From: Chitinolyticbacter albus | GTDB taxonomy: Bacteria > Pseudomonadota > Gammaproteobacteria > Burkholderiales > Chitinibacteraceae | DNA length: 64,000 bases | NCBI RefSeq assembly: GCF_024437655.1 | Contig: NZ_JANBVF010000019.1 | Coordinates: forward strand, 1-64,000 | Direction of reading: 5' to 3' | Program-made: the position numbers and the translations under genes | Shown: piece by piece, positions 34,962 to 43,121 of the stretch | Layout of the letters: every line of letters begins with the position of its first letter | Numbering within the stretch: the stretch's first letter is position 1 | The notes under the pieces: generated by a model | Databases searched by the model: none | Seen by the model: the letters and a program-made list of their open reading frames with translations, nothing else | Told to the model about the DNA's origin: nothing

Positions 34962-36103
34962 CGATCCTCTGATTCACGCCGCCGGGCATGGCCTGGTCTA
35001 TCGACATGCGGCTCAGTCGGCCTTGCTCTCCCGCAATGTCATTAGCCAGTGGTCATCGCAAACCAAGGGCACACACGAGCATGCACAGATGCTGGCTGAC
35101 CCTACCCGCCTCGGATCTGGAGGCGATTGCACTGGTGGCGTCGCAGGGCAACCCGAAGGCCGAGGGGTCGGATTTGCAGGGGCCGTAGCAACCGCCCGCC
35201 CGTCGTATTTTCGGGCGACACCGGTGTCCTTTTGGGGAAAAGGGGCGCACCCTGTATTGGTGCTTCATTCTGCACGCATAGCCGCGCTGGCTACCAGTGG
35301 GACTTCGGTAGCTTTGGATTTTCCTACCATAGCGTGGCCTGTCACTCCAAACCGATATCCCGCCCTCTTGCTCCAGTCCACGCTTGGCTTGGTGCCAGTG
35401 CCTTCAAAATGCTTTTAAGCCATGACTGCGCAGCTGAAGCGACTGACAGTGCGCTGCTACGCAAGATAGGTCTCAGGTGCGCCCAATCATTTACCTGAGC
35501 CATGGACAAGTAAGGTTTCCTCGCGAGCACGCGCATCGCCGCAACCGACGCATAGATGCTGGCAGTGTTTGCCGGCAAGCAAAATCCGAAATTGAGAGAT
35601 AGAACATGAACCTTACCAATATCCTGGTACTGAATATAAAGCGACCGCTGAAAGTCGATACCAAGGCAAGATCGTTGACCCCGCCGTCGGCACAAGAGCA
35701 ACGCGCCGCGAATCAACCGGTTGTTACGCGGTCATACGACTGGTCTCAGCATCGCTTGTGAGCGGACAACGAGGTCGGCATCGCATGCGCGCACTGGAGC
35801 CCGCTTTGATTTCGGGATGAAGGCCCTTCCGTTCCCAAGCATCCCACGCCAATGACGGCATTTTTGGCGCTGCGCCGCTATTAAGATCATTCATCTACTG
35901 GCCAAATAGGCGGCACCCCAAGCAGTTACAATCTGGCAGCACAACTCAACGTCGCCGCCTACCACCTGCGCAATTCAACCGAGCTGTTCTTTGAAATTGT
36001 GTTTACTCCAACTTATCTGCTTGTTGGTTCCCGTCGTTTACTGAGCTGGCAATTGTAGAAACGCCGACTGGCTGAAAGCCAGTCTACGGCCCAGGAGATG
36101 AAA
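34962..36103. other. Gene-poor, decayed stretch
   Basis: Several frames above 100 residues are open here on both strands, but none has a plausible start, codon pattern or recognisable domain. A VVFSGDTG run near 35205 recalls metallo-beta-lactamases without the rest of the fold. GC content is uneven. The last 40 bases before the next gene contain a perfect stem (GACTGGCT/AGCCAGTC, 36066-36084). Most likely decayed cassette or mobile-element DNA. Confidence 0.5.
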
Positions 36104-36733
36104 ATGGAAACCACCAAGCAACAAAATACACGGTTGCGCCTACGGGTGCACCAGCTGGAGGAACTGCTGCACACTGTACAGTACGATGCTCACCACGATC
36201 ACCTGACAGGTCTGGCAAACAGAGCGCTATTGCTAGACCGGCTCGGTGTTGCGATCGCAATGGCGGATCGGCTGCATCATCTGGTTGGCATACTGGCCAT
36301 TGACCTCGATGGCTTCAAACTGGTCAACGACGAGATGGGGCATCAGGCGGGTGACCAGATTCTCCAGATCGTATCTACGCGCCTTGTCATGTGCGTGCGC
36401 GTTACGGATACGGTAGCGCGCATGGGCGGAGATGAATTCGTCATCGTCTTGCCCAATACGAGTGGCAGAACCCTTGCTATTGTCCGCGACAAGATTAACC
36501 GATCTCTCACCCAGCCTTATCTGCTGAATAAACGCGAAGTCGTTTTAGGCGCCAGTATCGGTAAATTCATACAGAGCGAATTACCGTCGTTGCCTGAGGA
36601 TATGTTGGCAGAGGCAGACGACGACATGTATCGGACCAAGCAGCTACGCCGCCACGCCAAGGAATTGCCGGAAATGTGGAGAGACATCGCGGCTACCGGG
36701 CTCTATGCCCCAGCTGGCGTTACCCCACATTAA
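36104..36733 (+). CDS. Small diguanylate cyclase (GGDEF only)
   Basis: The 209-residue protein is a GGDEF domain with a short N-terminal helix (coiled-coil-like, residues 5-28). The motif MGGDEFVIVL is at about 108-112, preceded at the proper distance by RVTD, an I-site. The C-terminal ADDDMYRTKQ fits. Start ATG 36104 is six bases after AGGAG; ATG 36098 would touch the Shine-Dalgarno. A perfect hairpin lies just upstream of the ribosome site. It has no sensor domain, so its control must come from partners or expression. It lies in the decayed tail of the integron region. Confidence 0.85.
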   Translation: METTKQQNTRLRLRVHQLEELLHTVQYDAHHDHLTGLANRALLLDRLGVAIAMADRLHHLVGILAIDLDGFKLVNDEMGHQAGDQILQIVSTRLVMCVRVTDTVARMGGDEFVIVLPNTSGRTLAIVRDKINRSLTQPYLLNKREVVLGASIGKFIQSELPSLPEDMLAEADDDMYRTKQLRRHAKELPEMWRDIAATGLYAPAGVTPH

Positions 36734-36944
36734 CCCGCCGGATTAACTTACCCGAACAACAGAGACCGGCATGGATGGTTGCCACATGAAATGCGACGTC
36801 TAGGGCGCCAGCGCTAGCTCAACCGCATTCGCCTGGACTGCCCCGACTTCCGTTGGCAACATGGCCCCATACCGAAACGTCTCGTCCTGCGTGAAGCTGC
36901 CCACCAGGGTGCATCTGGCCCAAACGTTCTGCGTCGCATCACAA

Positions 36945-37448
36945 ATGCAAGTTCAACTCGCCTCAGACATACATCATCAATCGCTCGTCGAACTCCTGCT
37001 GGAGCTGCACGGCTATTACAACGAGAAATCGAGCGTCTCCGAGGATATGGCGCGCGCCTATCTGGTTGATACCTTGCTGGCGCCGGATTCGCCGTTGCAA
37101 CTGGTGGTCGCGAGCAGAGGTGGAGGAATCGTGCTTGGATTCGCCGCGATTTCATACACCTACTCGCTGGTTGACCTCGCACCCGATCGGCGCCGGCAGT
37201 GCTGGCTTAAAGAGCTGTATGTGAGGTCCGCCGAGAGAGGCACCGGAGTGGGCAGGGCCCTCATGGTGTGGGTGGCCCGGCATGCGCTCGCCCACGGATG
37301 CAGCAGAATCGACTGGCCGGTCAAGGCATCGAATGTGCGAGGAATGGCCTTTTACGAGCGCCTGGGCGCGGCACGGGTCGAGGATAGGTTGAGCTATCGG
37401 CTTGCCGAGCCGTGCCTCGGTCATCTCGCGGCGGAATATACAATGTGA
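36945..37448 (+). CDS. GNAT-family acetyltransferase
   Basis: The 167-residue protein has the acetyl-CoA-binding motif A: LKELYVRSAERGTGVGRALM, followed by the motif B-like SNVRGMAFYERLGA. It is an intact GNAT. ATG 36945; CAAACGTTCTGC just upstream may be a relic of a cassette boundary. A truncated near-copy lies 2.3 kb to the left. Substrate unknown. Confidence 0.85.
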   Translation: MQVQLASDIHHQSLVELLLELHGYYNEKSSVSEDMARAYLVDTLLAPDSPLQLVVASRGGGIVLGFAAISYTYSLVDLAPDRRRQCWLKELYVRSAERGTGVGRALMVWVARHALAHGCSRIDWPVKASNVRGMAFYERLGAARVEDRLSYRLAEPCLGHLAAEYTM

Positions 37449-37572
37449 CTTCCAAGCCCCGTCGGGCGTACATGCGGCGCCGACCGGTGTCGGCCCGCCG
37501 CTTGGACACAAGCCGCCATACCGAACGCCCGCCGTGTGCCGCTTTAATGCGGGTTGCAACACCGGGCAAATC

Positions 37573-37908
37573 ATGGTCGTTCACATAGGAGTGCCGTTTT
37601 TGACCATCCTCGTATTCATCCTCTTTGGCCTGCTGTGTGCATTCAGCGTGCTGTACGCACTCGGCGCCCCGGTTGCGCGCCAGGAGCGTCTCATTGCGGA
37701 TGCCCGGGTGTATGAGGCCTTTCTTCAGCCCGATGCCTTGCTCGGCTTGACGATCGAACAGCTCGAAGCGATCGCCGGGCCGTGCGAGCAGCGGGATTAC
37801 TGGGATTACGGCGATGTGTCCGCCACCTGGCGGGCAAGCCAGGTGCAGTACGACGTCTGGTTCAGCAAGGGCCACTGCGCCAAGATCACGCGCAGCATCA
37901 AGGACTGA
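37573..37908 (+). CDS. Small membrane-anchored hypothetical protein
   Basis: The 111-residue protein has one N-terminal hydrophobic segment (residues 6-30) and a soluble C-terminal part (TIEQLEAIAGPCEQRDYWDYG). No family is recognised. The frame upstream of ATG 37573 is open but overlaps nothing supportive. High GC suggests it belongs to the resident chromosome rather than to a cassette. Confidence 0.65.
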   Translation: MVVHIGVPFLTILVFILFGLLCAFSVLYALGAPVARQERLIADARVYEAFLQPDALLGLTIEQLEAIAGPCEQRDYWDYGDVSATWRASQVQYDVWFSKGHCAKITRSIKD

Positions 37909-37993
37909 TGACTGACGTTTTGTCACGCCGCCGACGTTGATGCGACGCGGCATCTGACGCTAAGCTCGTGGGTTCGCGAATCAGGAGAACAAG

Positions 37994-38935
37994 ATGGCCA
38001 GCCTGCCCAAGATTTTCATCGACGGTGAACACGGAACCACCGGTCTGCAGATTGTCGAGCGCCTTGCCGGGCGCACCGATCTGCAACTCTTGAGCCTACC
38101 CGTCGAGCTGCGCCGTTCGGTCGAGCACCGCAAGGCGCTGCTGAACGAGGCCGACGTGGTCATCCTCTGCCTGCCGGATGATGCCGCGATCGAATCGGTC
38201 GCCATGATCACGAACCCAGCCGTGTGCGTGATCGACGCCTCCACCGCCCACCGCGTCGATCCGGCCTGGGTCTACGGTTTTCCCGAGCTCGCCGCCGACC
38301 AGCGCGCCAAGATCCGCGCCAGCACCCGCATCGCCAATCCCGGTTGTTATGCCACCGGCGCCATCGCGCTGCTGCGCCCGCTGATAGCGCGCGGCCTGCT
38401 TTCTAGCGACACCGCGCTCAACATCATCGGCGTTTCCGGCTACACCGGCGGCGGCAAGGCGCTGATCGAGGTGCACGAGAACCCCGAAGCCGAACCATTC
38501 GCCTTCTACGCGCTGGGCCTGTCGCACAAGCACCTGCCGGAAATCCAGCATTGCACCGGCCTTGCCACCAAGCCGGTATTCCTGCCCAGCGTCGGCCACT
38601 TCCCCACTGGCATGCTGGTGGCGATTCCGCTGCACGCGTCGCAACTGAATGGCTCGGCCGAGGATGCCGCCAAGGCACTGGCGGACTGGTACGCCGGCGA
38701 GCGTTTTGTGACCGTGGCTCCCCTCAACAGCCAGGACGTGCTGGAGCGCGATGCCTTCCTGCGTGCCGATACACTCTCGAATACCAATCAGCTGCAGATC
38801 CTGCCCTACTCCAGCAAGAGCGGCGGCGAGCTGGTGCTGATCGCCCGCCTGGACAACCTGGGCAAGGGCGCTTCCGGCGCGGCGGTGCAGAACCTCAACA
38901 TTCTGCTTGGCCAGGACGAGGCGATCGGGCTGTAA
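37994..38935 (+). CDS. argC: N-acetyl-gamma-glutamyl-phosphate reductase (type 2)
   Basis: The 313-residue enzyme catalyses the NADPH-dependent third step of arginine synthesis. The NADP site is FIDGEHGTTGLQI near the N-terminus and the catalytic Cys lies in IANPGCYATGAIA. The compact length (313 vs about 345) marks the type 2 family. ATG 37994 follows AGGAG. Its TAA stop is the first three bases of repeat copy B. Confidence 0.95.
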   Translation: MASLPKIFIDGEHGTTGLQIVERLAGRTDLQLLSLPVELRRSVEHRKALLNEADVVILCLPDDAAIESVAMITNPAVCVIDASTAHRVDPAWVYGFPELAADQRAKIRASTRIANPGCYATGAIALLRPLIARGLLSSDTALNIIGVSGYTGGGKALIEVHENPEAEPFAFYALGLSHKHLPEIQHCTGLATKPVFLPSVGHFPTGMLVAIPLHASQLNGSAEDAAKALADWYAGERFVTVAPLNSQDVLERDAFLRADTLSNTNQLQILPYSSKSGGELVLIARLDNLGKGASGAAVQNLNILLGQDEAIGL

Positions 38936-39085
38936 GAGCAGCTAACAAAACCCTTAAGCGTCGCCGCACCCACTTGCCGTACGCCTTGTACTGTCTGCGA
39001 CCGAAGGAAGTCCGGTTCATTGCCGTTCAGGACATTTCGCGCGTCAGCCAGAACCGCTGCGCTGGGTTTTGTTTGCCGCTCTAAA
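38933..39085 (+). repeat. Stop-codon-linked repeat, copy B
   Basis: About 153 bp starting at the argC TAA: CTAACAAAACCC at 38942 and GGGTTTTGTTTG ending at 39075, with CTCTAAA beyond. The core CTGCGACCGAAGG, AAGTCCGGTTCAT, GCCGTTCAGGAC and CGCGTCAGCCAGAACCGC matches copy C closely. It can fold as a long hairpin. Confidence 0.88.
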
Positions 39086-39106
39086 CCACCCACTCCGGCA
39101 GCAAGA

Positions 39107-39136
39107 ACAAAGCCCGGCGTTGCCGGGCTTTGTTTT
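39107..39136 (+). terminator. Terminator after argC and repeat B
   Basis: ACAAAGCCCGGC and GCCGGGCTTTGT pair around GTT, followed by TTTGTG. Strong intrinsic form. Confidence 0.85.
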
Positions 39137-39226
39137 GTGCAGCAGCTGCGCCCCAACGCTTGTGTGCCTGAGCCGATCACGCCAATATCCGCTCATGCTT
39201 TTGTCCTATGCCGGAGGATGCCCACC

Positions 39227-40645
39227 ATGCTGGAGTTGAAAAGAGTCACGCGAACCTTCCCTTCGGTCAGTATTGCGTCGCAATCAGGCGGGCTGCCGGT
39301 GGAAGTCGCGCTGATCACTCAGCTGGGCCACGGCGCAGGCGATCACATCTACCAGGGCGCCATCGCCCGGCAACAGGCGCACACCGAGTTCGTCGACGAG
39401 CTCGAGGAGCCTTCAGCCAAACTGGCAGGCACCGACTTCACCAAGGGCGACGCCACCTCGCTCTACTCGTTCGCCGTCGGCCCCAATGGCCACCCCTTCC
39501 ATCGCCACGCCGGGCACCGGGTATTCACCGCCATTTCCGGCAGCGGCGGCGCACAGCTGCGCTTCAGCACCGCCTCACCGCAAGAGATCGCTGCCCATCC
39601 CCAACATTTCTTCGATTGCCTGCACTTCGTCAACATTCCGCCGGACTGCCTGTTCACGGTTCGCTTCGGTGGCGAAACCTGGCACCAGTTCTGGCCGCTG
39701 GCGCATAACAAACTGCATCCCACTTTTTTTGCGCTGTCCTGCCATACCGACGAACTGGGCGGCAATCTATCGCCCGAGTTGCGGCAACAGGTGCTGGCCA
39801 ACCAGGCCACCATCCCGGCACTGACCGAGCTGCTGCCAACCACGGTCATGGCGCTGCTGGAACAGACCCCGCTGGAGCGGCGCACCGTGAATACCACGGC
39901 GCTGTCGCTGGATGCACCCCCCGGATCGCTGCAGGCGCTGCTCTGCCAGGCCGCGCGCTGCAGTACCGGCCTGCTGCGCGGCGCCTGGGGCCGCTGGCGC
40001 GGCGCACAGGGTTATCTCGCCGACAATCGGCCGCGCCCCCAAGTGATGGCGCTGGGCCAGCCTCCCCACGGCTCACTGCTGCTGACACAATTGCAGGCGC
40101 ATACGCTGCATCATGAGGACACGTTTTGCCTGGTGCTGGTCGACCGGAATCTGGTCCGGCTGGGGCCAGCGGCCCTGCTCAGCAAGCTGCTGCAAGGCTT
40201 CCTCGACAACCCTCCGGCTGGCGTCGGGCGGATGATGGCGCTACGCAATGTGCTGGTCCGACCGATGGGTCTGCGCACGTCGCCGTTGGGCTGCCCGGTA
40301 TCGTCGCTGCTCTCCAAGGATTGCAGTCTGTTGTTCGACCAGCGCTTCCCGGTACTGGACCAGGCCGTGTCGTCCAACCAGGCACAGGTGGTGCTCGGCG
40401 CCGACGACAAGCACCTGCTGTTCCGCTCCTGCGTCGGCGTATCCATCATCGGCGACGATCAGGTTTGCTTCACGCTCGGCACCCGTGTGCATTGCAAGAA
40501 CCTGTTCGGACGCTTTTACATGGCCGCGATCAACAGGGTGCATCGCAGTTACATCACGCCAACCATGCTGCAACTGGCGGTGGAGCACCTGAGCGGTATG
40601 CCCGACCAATTCATCGCACCCCTGCCGTTGCAAACTCAAAGCTAA
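39227..40645 (+). CDS. DUF2867-type protein with an N-terminal cupin-like region
   Basis: The 472-residue protein has two parts. Residues about 60-190 carry cupin-like features (GNGHPFHRHAGHRVFTAISG, written here as HPFHRHAGHRVFTAISG; His in FGGETWHQFWP). Residues about 300-470 resemble DUF2867 (FPVLDQAV, KHLLFRSCVGVSI, HCKNLFGRFYMAAINRVHR). The combination is unusual. No signal peptide. GGAGG lies nine bases ahead of ATG 39227. Function unknown. The next gene, an acetyltransferase, follows after 32 bp. Confidence 0.7.
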   Translation: MLELKRVTRTFPSVSIASQSGGLPVEVALITQLGHGAGDHIYQGAIARQQAHTEFVDELEEPSAKLAGTDFTKGDATSLYSFAVGPNGHPFHRHAGHRVFTAISGSGGAQLRFSTASPQEIAAHPQHFFDCLHFVNIPPDCLFTVRFGGETWHQFWPLAHNKLHPTFFALSCHTDELGGNLSPELRQQVLANQATIPALTELLPTTVMALLEQTPLERRTVNTTALSLDAPPGSLQALLCQAARCSTGLLRGAWGRWRGAQGYLADNRPRPQVMALGQPPHGSLLLTQLQAHTLHHEDTFCLVLVDRNLVRLGPAALLSKLLQGFLDNPPAGVGRMMALRNVLVRPMGLRTSPLGCPVSSLLSKDCSLLFDQRFPVLDQAVSSNQAQVVLGADDKHLLFRSCVGVSIIGDDQVCFTLGTRVHCKNLFGRFYMAAINRVHRSYITPTMLQLAVEHLSGMPDQFIAPLPLQTQS

Positions 40646-40677
40646 GCTACGACGCGGCCCACTCCTTTCGCGCACTC

Positions 40678-41118
40678 ATGTCCTTTCTATCGCTCAACCC
40701 TGACAACATCGTCAACTACGCCGCGCTCTATTGCGCCGTCTTCAACGCACCGCCCTGGCACGACGGCTGGAGCGAAACCGCCGCGCGCGAGCGGTTGCTG
40801 CACTTCTCCCGCTTCCCGCGCTTTGCCGGGCTGGCGCTGCACGATGGCGATACCCCGATCGCGCTCGCCTTCGGCTGGGGCGAGCGCTGGATAGCTCACT
40901 GGAGTTTTCACCTGAAGGAGCTCTGCGTGGCACCGCAGTTGCAGGGACAAGGCCACGGGCAGCAGCTGCTGGCCGAGTTCGAGCGCCAGCTCGCCGAGGC
41001 GGGCTATGGCGAAACCTTTTTGCTCACCGGCGCTACCGTGCCGGCGCGTGCCTTCTACGAGCGCAACGGCTACCGGGCACAGGATCAGGTGGTGATGGGC
41101 AAGCCACTGCCGGCCTGA
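40678..41118 (+). CDS. GNAT-family acetyltransferase
   Basis: A 146-residue GNAT with motif A LKELCVAPQLQGQGHGQQLL and motif B FYERNGYRAQD. It probably shares a transcript with the DUF2867-type gene. Its substrate is unknown. Confidence 0.85.
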   Translation: MSFLSLNPDNIVNYAALYCAVFNAPPWHDGWSETAARERLLHFSRFPRFAGLALHDGDTPIALAFGWGERWIAHWSFHLKELCVAPQLQGQGHGQQLLAEFERQLAEAGYGETFLLTGATVPARAFYERNGYRAQDQVVMGKPLPA

Positions 41119-41151
41119 GCGGGCGACTCACGCCCGACCAGGACGGCAGCT

Positions 41152-41568
41152 TCAATCATGCCTGGGCACCCAGATCAGCGCTTCGCCATCGAGCACCGGC
41201 TCGCCGCGTACCGAGCAGACAGTCTTGATCCGCACCCGCTGCTTCTCCGGGAATAGCTCGATCACTTCGGCGGTCGCGCTCACCGTCTCGCCGATATGCA
41301 CCGGCTTCAAAAAGCGCAGGCTTTGCGACATGTAGATGCAGCCGGGGCCCGGCAGCTTCATGCCGATCACCGAAGACAGCATGCTGGCGGTGAGCATGCC
41401 GTGCACCACCCGCGCACCGAAGCGCGTTTCGGCCGCGAACTCGGCATCGATGTGCATCGGGTTGTTGTCGCCGGTTAGGCCGGCGAACAGCACGACATCG
41501 GTCTCGGTCAAGGTCTTGCGGTATTCGGCGGTCAGGCCGATCGTCAGTTCTTCAAAAGAATAAGGCAT
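41152..41568 (-). CDS. MaoC-family (R)-hydratase
   Basis: The 138-residue hot-dog protein has the hydratase-2 motif: FAGLTGDNNPMHIDAEFA (catalytic Asp and His), then VHGMLTASMLSSVIG. PhaJ-type (R)-specific enoyl-CoA hydratases that feed polyhydroxyalkanoate synthesis have this size. ATG 41568; a perfect palindrome lies 35-49 bases upstream. Confidence 0.87.
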   Translation of the reverse strand: MPYSFEELTIGLTAEYRKTLTETDVVLFAGLTGDNNPMHIDAEFAAETRFGARVVHGMLTASMLSSVIGMKLPGPGCIYMSQSLRFLKPVHIGETVSATAEVIELFPEKQRVRIKTVCSVRGEPVLDGEALIWVPRHD

Positions 41569-41602
41569 GAAAGGCTCCGTTCTGGATCGCCTTCCGAGCA
41601 TA

Positions 41603-41617
41603 TGCTGCAATGCAGCA
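41603..41617. promoter_or_regulatory. Perfect 15-bp palindrome upstream of the hydratase
   Basis: TGCTGCAATGCAGCA is a 7-1-7 perfect palindrome. It has the CTGC-N3-GCAG form reported for PhaR-type regulators of PHA genes. It sits 35-49 bp upstream of the MaoC start. Binding is inferred. Confidence 0.45.
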
Positions 41618-41622
41618 ACTAG

Positions 41623-41793
41623 CTACCTTCCCTTCCTGACCTCGATCAAACTTGAGCCCGGCAAGTGCCAAAAATAGTTACGGTAATCCGGCTCGACGAC
41701 TAGCGCTTGAATCCGGACCCCTTCCTCGCCACAATGTGCGCAGGCCCGTGCAGCCTGCCGCTTGCGCCCGTCCGGGATGGTGAATGCACGCAC
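41623..41793 (-). CDS. 56-residue CxxC protein
   Basis: A short leftward frame starts with GTG 41793, preceded by GGAG at eight bases (GATCGGAGTGTGAAGT). It reads MRAFTIPDGRKRQ, then CAHCGEEGVRIQALVVEP, DYRNYFWHLPGSS and ends EVRKGR. The CxxC pair and the patterned, protein-like composition favour a real gene. The only other potential metal ligands are a few His. It ends 54 bp upstream of the hydratase start. It is too short for usual gene callers. Function unknown. Confidence 0.5.
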   Translation of the reverse strand: MRAFTIPDGRKRQAARACAHCGEEGVRIQALVVEPDYRNYFWHLPGSSLIEVRKGR

Positions 41794-41880
41794 ACTTCAC
41801 ACTCCGATCCGTTGCCCCGCGAACGTTTCGGTAATGCAAGCACCGACCGTACGACGTTCGCTCCTGCATAGGATCTTGCC

Positions 41881-42600
41881 ATGCGTACTTTTCGCGACGC
41901 CAAATTACTGGCGAAGTCGCTGCGCGCCGGCCTTGCGCGCAAAGCCATTGAACTCAGCCACGGTGAATGCCTGGACCTCGTCGCCCAGCAATTCGAATGC
42001 GACAACTGGAACGTGCTGTCTGCCAAAATCGAGGCCGAAAGCCAGCCCGATGCGCGGCAGACGCTGCCCATCCCGCAAGGCTGGGTCCGGGCCGGCTCAC
42101 GCCCTGATCTTTACCTGATGGGGCTCGACACCGCCGTGCGCCATCACGATCGCCCGACTGCCGTGATCCGCTGCGTGCTGCGCGAGGAAGCCGCCCGCAT
42201 CTACGACAAAGACCCCGGCTTCGGCACGTTGATGCAGACCATCAAGGCGCAGCCCTACCGTGGCCAACGCTTGCGATTGCGCGCTGCGCTGCGCACCGAG
42301 GCGGCGCGGTCCGTGCAAATGTGGTTGCGCATCGACAGCAAGTTCACCCGGGGCATCCGCTTCGACAACATGGACAACCGGCCGCTGCGTGGCAGCCACG
42401 AATGGACCACGGTGGACATCGTGCTGCAGGTGCCGGAGGAGGCCGAACAAGTCAGCTATGGCTTCTTCGTCACTGGCACCGGCGCTGCCTGGGCCAGCGG
42501 TTTCGCACTGGAAGTGGTGGACCGCGATGTTGAGGAAACCGGCAGCGCTGCGGTACAAGTGCTCGAAGTGCCGACCAACCTCGACTTCAGTCTTGCCTGA
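41881..42600 (+). CDS. Protein with a glyoxalase-superfamily N-terminal helix domain
   Basis: The 239-residue protein begins with a module often annotated with glyoxalase-superfamily proteins (FRDAKLLAKSLRAGLARK, then LVAQQFECDNWNVLSAK). The rest (about 95-235) is a beta-rich domain (MWLRIDSKFTRGIRFDNM, VPEEAEQVSYGFFVTGTG) found in hypothetical proteins and in some regulators. No enzymatic motif is visible. It overlaps the convergent gene by 14 bp. Confidence 0.65.
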   Translation: MRTFRDAKLLAKSLRAGLARKAIELSHGECLDLVAQQFECDNWNVLSAKIEAESQPDARQTLPIPQGWVRAGSRPDLYLMGLDTAVRHHDRPTAVIRCVLREEAARIYDKDPGFGTLMQTIKAQPYRGQRLRLRAALRTEAARSVQMWLRIDSKFTRGIRFDNMDNRPLRGSHEWTTVDIVLQVPEEAEQVSYGFFVTGTGAAWASGFALEVVDRDVEETGSAAVQVLEVPTNLDFSLA

Positions 42601-42904
42601 GTAGCAACGAAGTGCCGCCATTCCAGCGGCGGCACGCACCGAAGAAGCTATTGCACTGCGGCTCGCACAGCGCCATCAGCACCTGCGCGAGCCGCGTCTC
42701 TATGAAGGCGGCGAGGCTTGCCCGGCAGCCCGCTTCGTCGTGCCAGTGGATCAGGTCGATGCCGTCCCGCCCTGCGCGGAACAGCTGGTAGCCGGCAAAG
42801 CCGGGTTGCGCCCGTAGCCAGGCGATCATCTCATCGATCAGCGCTTCGAAATGGTCGACCTCGGTTGCGGCAAGCAAGCGGAACTGCACGATCTGGCTGA
42901 ACAT
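42587..42904 (-). CDS. Antibiotic biosynthesis monooxygenase-like small protein
   Basis: A 105-residue dimeric alpha/beta-barrel-like protein (FRLLAATEVDHFEALIDEM, then QPGFAGYQLFRAG). The ABM family includes heme oxygenases and quinol monooxygenases. ATG 42904 follows GGAGG. Its last 14 bp overlap the convergent gene. Confidence 0.65.
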   Translation of the reverse strand: MFSQIVQFRLLAATEVDHFEALIDEMIAWLRAQPGFAGYQLFRAGRDGIDLIHWHDEAGCRASLAAFIETRLAQVLMALCEPQCNSFFGACRRWNGGTSLLLRQD

Positions 42905-42930
42905 CAGGCCTCCAGTCATCAACAGAAAAG

Positions 42931-42958
42931 GAAAACCCGGCATCGCCGGGTTTTCTTC
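42931..42958. terminator. Hairpin before the ABM-like gene
   Basis: GAAAACCCGGC and GCCGGGTTTTC pair around ATC. On the plus strand it is followed by TTCG and could end rightward transcription; the palindrome can act on both strands. Confidence 0.7.
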
Positions 42959-42967
42959 GATTTGCTG

Positions 42968-43121
42968 CTTGGAGCGGCTGACAAAACCCAGCGCAGCGGT
43001 TCTGGCTGACGCGCGAAACGTCCTGAACGGCGATGAACCGGACTTCCCTCTGTCGCAGACAGTACAAGGTGTACGCCAAGTGAGCGCGACGTAGCCAGAA
43101 GGGTTTTGTCAGCCGCGCTTA
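42968..43121 (-). repeat. Stop-codon-linked repeat, copy C
   Basis: On the minus strand the copy starts at the metE TAA (43121-43119): CTGACAAAACCC six bases on, GGGTTTTGTCAG at the other end (42989-42978) and CTCCAAG beyond. About 154 bp. It is closest to copy B (AGGACGTTTCGCGCGTCAGC is shared with one or two changes). It lies on the side downstream of metE, as copies A and B lie downstream of their genes. Confidence 0.88.

Noticed and set aside
35127-35498. Metallo-beta-lactamase-like ORF (VVFSGDTG)
   Set aside because: Only one short run resembles the family; no HxHxDH motif and no start.
42919-43121. Small protein encoded by the repeat (YCLRQREVRFIAVQD frame)
   Set aside because: The frame is shared by the repeats but no start or ribosome site is conserved; explained by common descent of the element.
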